Position numbers and translations under genes: made by a program. DNA of 64,000 nt from Acidobacteriota bacterium (lineage in GTDB: Bacteria; Acidobacteriota; Terriglobia; Acidiferrales; UBA7541). Under the pieces are notes generated by a model that saw only the letters and a list, made by a program, of their open reading frames with translations, had not been told where the DNA came from and ran no database searches. Positions 24,859-33,600 of this stretch are shown in pieces; position 1 is the stretch's first letter; every line of letters begins with the position of its first letter. Where the stretch lies: NCBI GenBank assembly GCA_013289855.1, contig JABCZD010000005.1, forward strand, positions 186,001 to 250,000. Direction: 5' to 3'.

Positions 24859-27054
24859 ATGACCCGCAACAACCTCGACGACCCACGCTACTACCTCAAC
24901 CGCCACCTCGAATGGCTGGAATTTAACCGCCGCGTCCTAGAAGAAGCCCGCGACCTCGGCAATCCTCTCCTCGAACGCGTCAAATTCCTCGCCATTACCG
25001 CCAACAATCTCGATGAATTCGTCGAGGTCCGCGTCTCCAGCTTCCTCCAGCGCATCGAGCATGGCTCCAACGAAGTCGGCCCGGATGGCCACACTACCGT
25101 CGAGGAACTCCAGAGCGTTTCTGCAGCCATGCAAATCCTCGTTCGCGATCAGTACAAATGCTGGAACGAAGAACTCCTTCCCGCGCTCGCCAAACAATCC
25201 ATTCGGGTTCTCTCTCTCAACGAACTCGAACCCAAAGCCAGCAACACCGCCAAACTCTTTTACGACCGTCGCGTTTCCCCCATGCTCACGCCGGTCACTG
25301 TGGATCCTTCCCATCCGTTCCCCCACGTCCTCAACAAAGCTCTGTGCATCGCCTTCCTCCTGCGCAAACGTCGCGGCGGAAATGGCAAACCCTATTTCGG
25401 CGTGCTCACCGTACCGCGTACTTTGCCTCGCTTGCTCCGCGTGCCCTCCGGCGACACCATCGACTACGTTTTCCTGCACGACATCATCTCCAGCTACGCC
25501 GCCAAACTTTATCGCGGCTTTGAAATTCTCGGCTCCGCGCCCTTCCGCATCACCCGCAACAGCAATCTCTACCTCGAAGAAGAGGAAGTGCGCAGTCTGC
25601 TGGAAGCCGTGGACTCGCAAGTCGCCCAACGCCGCAAAGGCGAACCCGTGCGCCTGGAGATCGATGCTTCCGCGCCTCAAGAAATTGTCGAACGCCTGGT
25701 GACCACCTTCGAGCTGGACCAATCGCTGGTCTTCCGCTGCAAAGGCCCGGTAAATCTTCAGCGTCTTTTTCACTTGTATGAAGAGACCCCTCGCCCCGAT
25801 CTGAAATATCCGCCCTTTGCTCCGCGCCAGGTGCGCATCGGCCACGATGCCGATTCCATGTTCGAAGCCATACGTCGTCAGGACCACCTCGTTCATCATC
25901 CCTACGAATCTTATGACGCCGTCGTAAACCTCCTGCACACCGCCGCCAACGATCCGCGCGTCCTCTCCATTAAGCAAACTCTCTATCGCACCAGCTCCGA
26001 CTCGCCCATTGCCGGCGCGCTGATTGAGGCTGCCGCAAAAAAAGAAGTCACCGTGGTCGTGGAACTGAAAGCCAGTTTCGACGAAGCCACCAACATTCGC
26101 TGGGCCCGCAGCTTTGAAGACGCCGGCGTGCAGGTCTCCTACGGCCTGGTGGACCTTAAAACCCACGCCAAGCTCCTGCTGATCGTCCGCAACGACCCTG
26201 ATGGCAAGATTCGCCGCTACGCGCATCTTGGTACCGGCAACTACAACCCCTCCACCGCGCGTTTCTACACCGACCTCAGCCTCTTCACCGCCGACAACGA
26301 AATCACCGCCTCCGTTCAGGACGTCTTTAACCTGCTTACCGCCAACTCCGAACAGAATCACTACAAGCCGCTGCTGGTAGCCCCGCGCGACATGTTCAAG
26401 GGTTGTGTCGCCCTGATCGATCGCGAAACCCGTCATGCCCGCCGCGGACGTCCCGCCCGCATCATCGTCAAAATGAACGCGCTCATCGATAAGCGCGTCA
26501 TCCAAGCCCTCTATCGTGCTTCACAAGCCGGCGTGGAAATCGACCTCGTCGTCCGTGGGCAATGCTCCTTGGTTCCCGGCCTTCGCGGTGTTAGCTCGCG
26601 CATTCGCGTGCGTAGCATCATCGGCCGCTATCTAGAACACAGCCGCATCTACTATTTTGAAAATGGCGGCAAGCCGGAAATGTTTCTTGGCAGCGCGGAC
26701 TGGATGCCGCGCAATCTCTACGAACGCGTTGAGGTAATTTTTCCGCTCAAAGATCCCGCACTTTGCCACCGCGTCTACAATGAAATTCTCTCTTCCTATC
26801 TCACCGATACCCGCAAAGCCCGGCTGCTCTCCGCCGACGGCACCTATTCACGCCCGCGCGCGCAGCGCGGCCGCTATCATTTTTCCGTCCAGGAGTACTT
26901 AATGGGTATCGCCGACGGTACCCGTGACGAGACCGGCACTCGCCCCCCTAGGAAGTCCACCGTCGTTTATACTCAAAGTGCGGCGGCCTCTTCTCCCTCA
27001 ATCATCTCCCCCGACGAGCCAGCCACGGAGGATTCCGAGAATGCAGCCGTTTGA
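24859..27054 (+). CDS. ppk1: Polyphosphate kinase 1
   Basis: Makes and degrades polyphosphate from ATP through a phosphohistidine intermediate. The 731-residue protein has the N-terminal LNRHLEWLEFNRRVLEEA signature, the H-domain, and two PLD-like catalytic domains: RTSSDSPIAGALIEAAAK, VDLKTHAKLLLIVR with the catalytic His, YAHLGTGNYNPSTAR, and the C-terminal SADWMPRNLYERVEV. Length and motifs match PPK1. The C-terminal about 45 residues are an extra Ser/Pro/Thr-rich tail. The 3' end overlaps the start of sthA by 14 bp, so the two are probably co-transcribed. Confidence 0.97.
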   Translation: MTRNNLDDPRYYLNRHLEWLEFNRRVLEEARDLGNPLLERVKFLAITANNLDEFVEVRVSSFLQRIEHGSNEVGPDGHTTVEELQSVSAAMQILVRDQYKCWNEELLPALAKQSIRVLSLNELEPKASNTAKLFYDRRVSPMLTPVTVDPSHPFPHVLNKALCIAFLLRKRRGGNGKPYFGVLTVPRTLPRLLRVPSGDTIDYVFLHDIISSYAAKLYRGFEILGSAPFRITRNSNLYLEEEEVRSLLEAVDSQVAQRRKGEPVRLEIDASAPQEIVERLVTTFELDQSLVFRCKGPVNLQRLFHLYEETPRPDLKYPPFAPRQVRIGHDADSMFEAIRRQDHLVHHPYESYDAVVNLLHTAANDPRVLSIKQTLYRTSSDSPIAGALIEAAAKKEVTVVVELKASFDEATNIRWARSFEDAGVQVSYGLVDLKTHAKLLLIVRNDPDGKIRRYAHLGTGNYNPSTARFYTDLSLFTADNEITASVQDVFNLLTANSEQNHYKPLLVAPRDMFKGCVALIDRETRHARRGRPARIIVKMNALIDKRVIQALYRASQAGVEIDLVVRGQCSLVPGLRGVSSRIRVRSIIGRYLEHSRIYYFENGGKPEMFLGSADWMPRNLYERVEVIFPLKDPALCHRVYNEILSSYLTDTRKARLLSADGTYSRPRAQRGRYHFSVQEYLMGIADGTRDETGTRPPRKSTVVYTQSAAASSPSIISPDEPATEDSENAAV

Positions 27055-28423
27055 TCTGATTGTTATTGGTTCAGGACCCGGCGGTCAGCGCGCCGCCATC
27101 CAGGGCACTAAGGCCGGCAAGCGCGTCGCGGTCATTGAAAAGCAATCCAGCATTGGCGGCGTGTGTATCAATTCCGGAACGATCCCCAGCAAGACCATGC
27201 GCGAAGCCGTGCTCCATCTTTCTGGTTTCTACGACAAAATTTTCTACGGCACCAACTACAACGCCAAGGATACCTGCACCATGGCGGACCTCAACTTCCG
27301 CGTCCAGCACGTGGTCGAAAACGAAGTTGGCGTCATCCAGAGCCAGCTGCGCCGCAATAATGTCACCGTCGTTCACGGCACCGGCCGCTTCATCAACCCG
27401 CACCACATTCGCGTAGACAACGTCGACGCTTCCGCCGAACTCGAAGGCGAGTACATCATCATCGCCACCGGCACCAAGCCCGCCGTCAACGCCAAAGTTC
27501 CCATCAACGGCCGCAACATCATCAACAGCGATCAGATTCTTACCATGCCGCATATTCCGCGTACCCTGATCGTCGTCGGTGGCGGCGTTATCGGTGTCGA
27601 ATACGCCTGCATGTTCGCCACCCTTGGCGTGCGCGTGATCATCGTCGAAAAGCGTCCCCGCCTGCTCGAATTTGCTGACACCGAAATGGTCGAAGCGCTT
27701 ACCTACCACATGCGCGACCAGCGCGCCACGCTGCGCCTCAACGAAGAAGTCGAAAGCGTTGAAGAATTACCAGACGGAAAAGTCGCCGCCAATCTCGTCA
27801 GCAAAAAACGCATTATCGCCGACGCCCTGCTCTACGCCGTTGGCCGTCAGGGCAATGTCGACGCCCTGGACCTCGCCGCAGCTGGCGTCGAATGCGACGA
27901 TCGCGGCCGCATCAAGGTCAACGAAGACTATCGCACTTCACAGCCACATATCTTCGCCGTTGGCGACGTCATCGGCTTCCCCAGCCTCGCTAGCGTCTCC
28001 ATGGAGCAGGGCCGCATCGCCAGCGCCCGCGCCTTCGACCTCCCGGTCAAGACCGACCCCGCCGGCTACCCCTACGGCATTTACACCATTCCGCAGATCT
28101 CATTTATTGGCAAAACAGAAGAGCAGCTCACCGACGAAGACGTTCCGTACGAAGTTGGCGTGGCCTACTACCGCGAAATGGCGCGCGGCCAAATCAGCGG
28201 CCACACCAACGGCCGCCTGAAACTCCTCTTCCATCGCGAAACTCTCGAACTCCTCGGCGTCCACATCTTCGGCGAAGACGCCGCCGAACTCCTCCACATC
28301 GGCCAAGCCGTCTTCACCCTAAAGGGCAAAGTCACCTATTTCATCAACACCGTCTTCAACTACCCCACCCTAGCCGAATGCTACAAAACAGCCGCCTTCA
28401 ACGGCCTAAACCGCCTCTCTTAG
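27041..28423 (+). CDS. sthA: Soluble pyridine nucleotide transhydrogenase (FAD-dependent)
   Basis: Flavoprotein of the pyridine nucleotide-disulfide oxidoreductase family that moves reducing equivalents between NADPH and NAD+. From ATG 27041 (GGAGG 9 bp upstream) it has 460 residues: FAD-binding IVIGSGPGGQRAAIQG, active-site segment GGVCINSGTIPSKTMRE, NAD-binding VVGGGVIGVEYACMFATLG, second FAD motif IFAVGDVIGFPSLASV, and a C-terminal dimer domain. Only one Cys is present in the segment where dihydrolipoamide dehydrogenase has CxxxxC; this is the SthA pattern. It overlaps the 3' end of ppk1. Confidence 0.93.
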   Translation: MQPFDLIVIGSGPGGQRAAIQGTKAGKRVAVIEKQSSIGGVCINSGTIPSKTMREAVLHLSGFYDKIFYGTNYNAKDTCTMADLNFRVQHVVENEVGVIQSQLRRNNVTVVHGTGRFINPHHIRVDNVDASAELEGEYIIIATGTKPAVNAKVPINGRNIINSDQILTMPHIPRTLIVVGGGVIGVEYACMFATLGVRVIIVEKRPRLLEFADTEMVEALTYHMRDQRATLRLNEEVESVEELPDGKVAANLVSKKRIIADALLYAVGRQGNVDALDLAAAGVECDDRGRIKVNEDYRTSQPHIFAVGDVIGFPSLASVSMEQGRIASARAFDLPVKTDPAGYPYGIYTIPQISFIGKTEEQLTDEDVPYEVGVAYYREMARGQISGHTNGRLKLLFHRETLELLGVHIFGEDAAELLHIGQAVFTLKGKVTYFINTVFNYPTLAECYKTAAFNGLNRLS

Positions 28424-28607
28424 TTTTAGTTTTTGGCGAGACCATTGTCGCTGACCCGTACCGTCGCATCCATTCTGCTTTTCGTTCTAGCTCCTCTTTC
28501 AGAGTAGCGACGACCTCCTCGCTTATCGTCCGATTATTCTCTTTCGCTCGCCGACCAATTGCCTTGTACAAGGCCATTGGTACGTTTGGAACTCGCAGTC
28601 TCTTCAT
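28398..28607 (-). CDS. Ribbon-helix-helix (FitA/Arc-like) small DNA-binding protein
   Basis: 69-residue protein starting MKRLRVPNVPMALYKAIGRR, with ENNRTISEEVVATLKEELER. The short strand followed by two helices is the ribbon-helix-helix fold of FitA/VapB-type antitoxins. No toxin gene is adjacent, so it is an orphan regulator or a remnant of a toxin-antitoxin pair. Its last 26 bp overlap the 3' end of sthA on the opposite strand. I prefer ATG 28607 to an ATG 27 bp upstream because the conserved fold begins at once. Confidence 0.75.
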   Translation of the reverse strand: MKRLRVPNVPMALYKAIGRRAKENNRTISEEVVATLKEELERKAEWMRRYGSATMVSPKTKTKRGGLGR

Positions 28608-28693
28608 GGATTCACCTGTGACATCCGACCGCAAAGGTTCGTCTGCATCCCGAATTCCAAATCACTGCGAAAAATGAGCCGCCACTCTTTCAA

Positions 28694-28723
28694 TTGCCAC
28701 CAACCCTCGATTCACGCTACAAT
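28694..28723 (+). promoter_or_regulatory. Promoter of the rpsP operon
   Basis: TTGCCA (28694) and TACAAT (28718) with an 18-bp spacer, 24 bp before the rpsP start and its GGAGGAG ribosome site. Confidence 0.6.
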
Positions 28724-28747
28724 CAAGGGTTCCGGAGGAGTGATTTA

Positions 28748-28987
28748 GTGTTAACGATTCGTCTAGCTCGTATTGGCAAGAAAAAGAAGCCCTTTTACCG
28801 CGTGGTGGTCATCGAACGCACCCGTCCTCGTGACGGCCGCACCCGCGAACTCGTCGGCACCTACGACCCGCTCAAGAAGCCCGCGGAAATCAAGCTCGAC
28901 GCCGAGCGCATCAAGTATTGGCTCGGCCAAGGCGCACAACCCAGCGACACCGTCCGCAGCTTCCTGAAGCGCGAAAAAATCGCGTAA
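28748..28987 (+). CDS. rpsP: 30S ribosomal protein S16
   Basis: Small-subunit assembly protein, 79 residues. It reads LTIRLARIGKKKKPFYRVVV, then ERTRPRDGRTRELVGTYDP and LDAERIKYWLGQGAQPSDTV. The start is GTG 28748, placed 7 bp after GGAGGAG; the longer in-frame ATG upstream adds sequence unrelated to S16. First gene of the rpsP-khpA-rimM unit, followed by a terminator. Confidence 0.97.
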   Translation: MLTIRLARIGKKKKPFYRVVVIERTRPRDGRTRELVGTYDPLKKPAEIKLDAERIKYWLGQGAQPSDTVRSFLKREKIA

Positions 28988-29008
28988 TCGGCGCAGGCGC
29001 AAGGATCC

Positions 29009-29036
29009 AGCGGCCCAACCCACCGGGCCGCTTTTT
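29009..29036 (+). terminator. Terminator after rpsP
   Basis: AGCGGCCC-aacccacc-GGGCCGCT followed by TTTT, 22 bp after the rpsP stop. khpA-rimM downstream must use readthrough or its own promoter. Confidence 0.85.
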
Positions 29037-29066
29037 CATGCCTCAATGTAGGGTCGCTCTCGGCGT

Positions 29067-29098
29067 CTTTTTGGAGTGCGGCGGCTTGACGCCGCTTT
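29067..29098. repeat. GGAGTGCGGCGGC palindrome, copy 2
   Basis: TTTTTGGAGTGCGGCGGC followed by TTGACGCCGCTTT, nearly identical to 13717-13746. Intergenic between rpsP and khpA. Confidence 0.7.
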
Positions 29099-29120
29099 CG
29101 CGCGGACAGCGACTAGCTTT

Positions 29121-29210
29121 ACAGTGTGCGGAGAAACATTCCGTTTTGTGGGTCGGAGCTTTGGCTCCGACATTGAGTGCTTGGCTACCAATAAGCTTTA
29201 GCGCCTGAGG
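29121..29210 (+). repeat. 90-bp dispersed repeat, copy 1
   Basis: Contains TTTTGTGGGTCGGAGCTT, the palindrome GTCGGAGC-ttt-gGCTCCGAC and ends with GCTTTAGCGCCTGAGG. A second copy lies at 34437-34541, so the two bracket the block between khpA and trmD. Confidence 0.7.
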
Positions 29211-29254
29211 CACGGCTTCAACACTGGTTCATCAGATCCAAGAAGAGGCCCACG

Positions 29255-29488
29255 ATGAAAGAACTCGTCAACGTCATCGCCAAAGCCCTGGTAGATCGCC
29301 CGGACGAAGTCCGCGTGGACACTCACGGCGGCGCCCCCGTCACCATAATCGAATTACGCGTCCACCCCGACGACCTCGGCAAAATTATCGGCCGCCAGGG
29401 CCGCACCGCCAAATCCATTCGCACGCTTCTTGCCGCCGCCGGCTCCAAACACCACAAACGCTTCACCCTCGAAATCGTCGAAGACTAG
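29255..29488 (+). CDS. khpA: KH-domain RNA-binding protein KhpA
   Basis: 77-residue single KH domain with the RNA-contacting [20 protein letters not shown] loop (GxxG) and start [19 protein letters not shown]. It is the usual partner of rpsP and rimM. KhpA with KhpB binds many RNAs in other bacteria and affects cell division and small-RNA networks; that role is inferred. Its stop lies one base before the GTG start of rimM. Confidence 0.95.
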   Translation: MKELVNVIAKALVDRPDEVRVDTHGGAPVTIIELRVHPDDLGKIIGRQGRTAKSIRTLLAAAGSKHHKRFTLEIVED

Positions 29489-29489
29489 C

Positions 29490-30116
29490 GTGCCCGACCA
29501 ACCTCGCTTCTTCGCCGTCGCGCACCTGCTCCGTCCTCGCGGCAACAAAGGTGAACTCGCCGCCGAACTCCTGACAGACTTTCCCGAGCGCCTAACAAAA
29601 TTAAAGGAAGTTTTTCTCTCCGACGCGAAAAGCAAAACCGAACCACGCCCCATAACCGTAAAAAACTGCTGGCTAAGCCAAAATCACCAAGGCCAAGCCG
29701 TCTTCCATTTTGAAAACATAAATTCCATCAACGACGCTGAAAAGTTGCGCGGCCTCGACGTTCTTCTTCCCATCGACCAGCGCGTCACGCTGCCCGCCGG
29801 CCGCTATTTTGTCTCGGACTTGGTCGGCTGCACCGTATTTGAACTTCCCCTCGCGCCGCCCGCCTTCTCATCGCCGGCGTGTTCCATCGCCCAGGTTCCG
29901 TCAATTCTCGGCGAAGTCGCCGACGTCGAATTTCCCGGCGAGCAATTCTCCGGAACCCCGCTCCTAGTCGTCGAGCTAGCTGCCAAGCCGCGCACCGGCG
30001 ATGCCGAACTCCTGATCCCGCTAGCCGAAGATATCTGCACGCGCATCGATATATCCGCCCGTCGCATAGAAGTCATTCTTCCCGAAGGACTCCGCGAACT
30101 AGATCAACGGGACTGA
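29490..30116 (+). CDS. rimM: Ribosome maturation factor RimM
   Basis: Binds S19 and helps maturation of the 30S head. The product, 208 residues from GTG 29490, contains the N-terminal RFFAVAHLLRPRGNKGELAA (RimM typically has G-I/A-HG-x-x-G-E-x) and a PRC-barrel C-domain with LPAGRYFVSDLVGCTVF, LLVVELA and LIPLAEDICTRIDISARRIE. An internal loop (PPAFSSPACSIAQVPSILGE) is longer than usual. GTG 29490 is preferred over upstream ATGs since it starts at the conserved fold and couples to khpA. Confidence 0.92.
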   Translation: MPDQPRFFAVAHLLRPRGNKGELAAELLTDFPERLTKLKEVFLSDAKSKTEPRPITVKNCWLSQNHQGQAVFHFENINSINDAEKLRGLDVLLPIDQRVTLPAGRYFVSDLVGCTVFELPLAPPAFSSPACSIAQVPSILGEVADVEFPGEQFSGTPLLVVELAAKPRTGDAELLIPLAEDICTRIDISARRIEVILPEGLRELDQRD

Positions 30117-30119
30117 TGT

Positions 30120-30632
30120 ATGCGCATCGCAGAAGTTTTATGGGTACTGTTCAAGACCGCGATTTTTACCGTCGTGGTGCCTTGTACCGTCGGCTGGTGG
30201 CTGCCTGGCGCGGTGCATCGCCGTTATGCAACTCCGGCGCTTCCGTATTCGTGGTGTTTCCACGGTCTCGGCACACAGCATCTCGCCAATTTTCTGCTGT
30301 CGCTCGGAGCACTCATCTATCTCTGGTGCGCGTGGGATTTTTCCGTTAAGGGACTGGGAACGCCGGCGCCGATCGATGCGCCCAAAAATCTAGTCGTCAA
30401 CGGTCTCTATCGCTACGTCAGAAATCCCATGTATCTCGGCGTAGCTTGCATCGTTGTTTCACGCGCAATTTTCTTTTGCTCCCTGCCCATACTTTTCTAT
30501 CTTGTTTTCATCCTGCTCTGCGCCAATCTCTTCGTCCGATTCCACGAAGAGCCGCACCTGCGCGCCGTCTTCGGCGAACCATACCTCGATTACTGCCGCC
30601 GCGTTCCTCGCTGGCTTCCTCGGTTTCGTTGA
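30120..30632 (+). CDS. ICMT/PEMT-like membrane methyltransferase
   Basis: 170-residue protein with four hydrophobic segments and the isoprenylcysteine-carboxyl-methyltransferase family motif LVVNGLYRYVRNPMYLGVA followed by EEPHLRAVFGEPYLDYCRRV. Substrates of the family include prenylated or phospholipid-like molecules; the bacterial member here could methylate a lipid. It starts 3 bp after rimM, so it is probably transcribed with it, although it has no known tie to ribosome biogenesis. Confidence 0.88.
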   Translation: MRIAEVLWVLFKTAIFTVVVPCTVGWWLPGAVHRRYATPALPYSWCFHGLGTQHLANFLLSLGALIYLWCAWDFSVKGLGTPAPIDAPKNLVVNGLYRYVRNPMYLGVACIVVSRAIFFCSLPILFYLVFILLCANLFVRFHEEPHLRAVFGEPYLDYCRRVPRWLPRFR

Positions 30633-30656
30633 TCGTTTGATTTACGTTGTGATGGC

Positions 30657-33600
30657 TTAGTTTACGTCGATGGTCGTAACGCTCAGCGCCGGCAGCGTAA
30701 TCGTAAACGAAGTCCCGCTCACCGCCATCGTCCCCGCGGCGACCGGCTGCACCTGACTTCCCCCACTCACCTGCGTCTGCGCCGAAGCCGCCGTCATCTG
30801 ATAAATATGCGCCGTCCCAGAAACACTCTGCCCGCTAATCGCCGTCACCTTCGTCGAGGTCGAACGATTGATCGCCACAAATACCGCGCGCCCCGGAGTC
30901 GCGCTATCCAAACTTGCATACACCATCACGCTCGAGACGTCGCTGGAAGTGGCCTGCAGCGAAGTATCTCCAAAGCAAGCGCTGGCACCATCAAATCCGC
31001 GATACGCTCGGAAGCCCGCCAGCGCGTAAGAATACGTTCCATTCGGAGGCCAGAAGCTCGCCGCAAAAACGGATTGCATGCCAAAAATTCCCAGGTTGTC
31101 CGCCTGCGCAATCGTTCCCGCAATGTGATTGAAGCCGCCGCTCTCATACTCCGTCACCGCCAGTTTCATGCCCGGATTTTCCGCATTAATCTTCGCCTGC
31201 AATCTTCCCAAAATGTTGATCGGCGTTTGTCCCAGTTCGTTGTAAATCCACGGATTGCTGTTCCCCGCGTCGTTCCACGTGGGATCCCACAAATTCCGCG
31301 GACTCTGCACAATCAGCTGCACCTGCGCATCGGTCAGCGTCGTACCCGTCAAATCCAGAATGCGCGTGCCATTCACGTCGTAGTCTTCCGCGTACCAATG
31401 GAAGTCGTACACATCCACCAGCGGCTTGCCATAAGTCGTCGAGGCCGCTTTTATCCCCGCAAGATATTTGTCGGGAAACCAGTTCGCTCCATTTGGCGTG
31501 GCGCTAAGTTCGCCTTGCCAGTTATAAATTCCCTGGAATCCGTAGTGTACCGGCCCAAAAATCACCACGTCCGGGAACTGATCCTTCAGCGCTTCGGTCA
31601 GCGTGATGGTCTTCGCGATATACGCATCGGAAGTCACGGGATTCGGCCCCTGCACTTCCAGATGCGTGGAGTTCCACAGTTCCGGCTCGTTATCCAAATC
31701 CACAAACGTCGGATGCGTGGGACTCGTTCCAAAGATCCCCATCCCAGAAAATTTCTGGTCCAGCGCCCAGATGAATTCATCCATATAAACGTTGGCGTCC
31801 GTCGTCACCGGCGTAAGCGTGAACGGCGCGGAAGAAACCGTGCTCTTCTTGTCCACCACGGTTTTGAAGCGCGTCAGGTCCGGCGGATTGGCCACGCTCA
31901 CCGGCCCGCTTTCATCCGCGGACACCAACCCTTGCATCTGAAACGTCACTAAACTCGCCAGCCCGTTGGCCTGATCCCCGGCAATGAAGCTGCGCACTGC
32001 CTCCGCCGCCACGTTGCTGCTGCTCAAGTAGTCGTCGTTCTCGTAAAGATAGTCGCTCCCGGCATTCGACGCGTTCGTCTCCCAGTTGTACGCGGTCCAG
32101 CGATTGCCGCCATCGCGGTCAAACGTCAGCAGCGGCGGCGCCCCGGTATTTCCGGAATAAAAATTCGTCCCGTAAATGTACGGTGAAATCGCGTGCGTAT
32201 TCGTGGGGTCAATCGTGATGGTCACGTCCGGCACAACGCCCGCCGCCGGCGTTGCGTTAACCTCGCCGGAATTCGCGCTCTCGCCCGCGCCGTTCAGCGC
32301 CGAGACCACGTAGAAATATGTTGTTCCATTCGTCAGTCCCGTGTCCGTGTCGCTCGCCGCGGTTGGCGCCGCAACCTGCGTATACGGTCCGCCGCTCACC
32401 GTCGCGCGCTTCACGTGGTAACTCGTCGCTCCGCTGCTGGCATTCCAGCTAAGCGCGACTTGCGCATTACCCGCCGTCGCGGCGAGTCCCGTTGGCACCG
32501 CCGGAATCGTCACGGGCACGGCCGGCGTCGCATTCACCTCGGTAGAATTCGCGCTCTCGCCCGCCGAATTTACCGCCGAAACCACGTAAAAATATTTCGT
32601 GCCGTTCGTCAGTCCCGTGTCGGTGTAATTTGCGGAAGTCGGCGCAGCAATCTGCGTATACGGTCCGCCGCTAACCGTCGCACGCTTTACGTGATAACCC
32701 GTCGCCCCGGCGCTGGCATTCCAGCTGAGCGCCACCTGCGCATTCCCCGCCGTCGCCGCAACGCCCGTGGGCACCACGGCAATCACCACCGGCGCCGCGG
32801 GGGTTGCATTTACTTCGGCTGAATTCGCGCTTTCACCCGCCGAATTCAGCGCGGACACCACATAAAAGTATTTCGTTCCGTTGGTTAATCCGGTGTCCGT
32901 AAAGCTCGCCGTCGTCGGTGCAGCGATTTGTGTGTACGGCCCGCCACTAACTGTCGCGCGCTTCACGTGGTAACTTGTCGCGCTGCTGCTCGCGGTCCAC
33001 GCCAGTATCACTTGGGCATCTCCCGCCGTCGCCGAGAGCCCCGTCGGCACCGCTGGAACCGTCACGGGCGCGCTCGGAGTAGCGTTCACCTCGCTAGAAT
33101 TCGCGCTCTCCCCCGCCGAATTCACCGCCGAGACTACATAAAAGTATTTCGTACCGTTGGTTAATCCAGTGTCCGTGAAGCTCGCCGCCGTCGGCGCAGC
33201 GATCTGCGTATACGGCCCTCCGCTACCCGTCGCGCGCTTCACGTGATAACTCGTTGCGCCAGCGCTCGCGGTCCACGCCAACACCACCTGCGCATTCCCC
33301 GCCGTCGCAGACAATCCTGCAGGCACGACCGGAATCACCACCGGTGCCGCAGGCGTCGCGCTCGCTTCCGAAGAGTTCGCGCTTTCCCCAACCGAGTTCA
33401 CGGCGGACACCACGTAAAAGTATTTCGTTCCGTTCGTTAGCCCGGTATCTGTGAAGTTTGAAGCAGCAGGCGCCGCAACCTGCGTGTAAGGTCCACCGCT
33501 AACCGTCCCACGCTTCACGTGATAGCTCGTCGCGCCGGCGCTGGCGTTCCAGCTGAGCGCCACCTGCGCATTGCCCGCCGTCGCCATCAAATTCGCAGGC

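Noticed and set aside
24937-26505. 522-codon minus-strand frame opposite ppk1
   Set aside because: Long, but the sense strand has full PPK1 motifs; the antisense product is Gly/Val/Asp-rich and has no recognisable fold.
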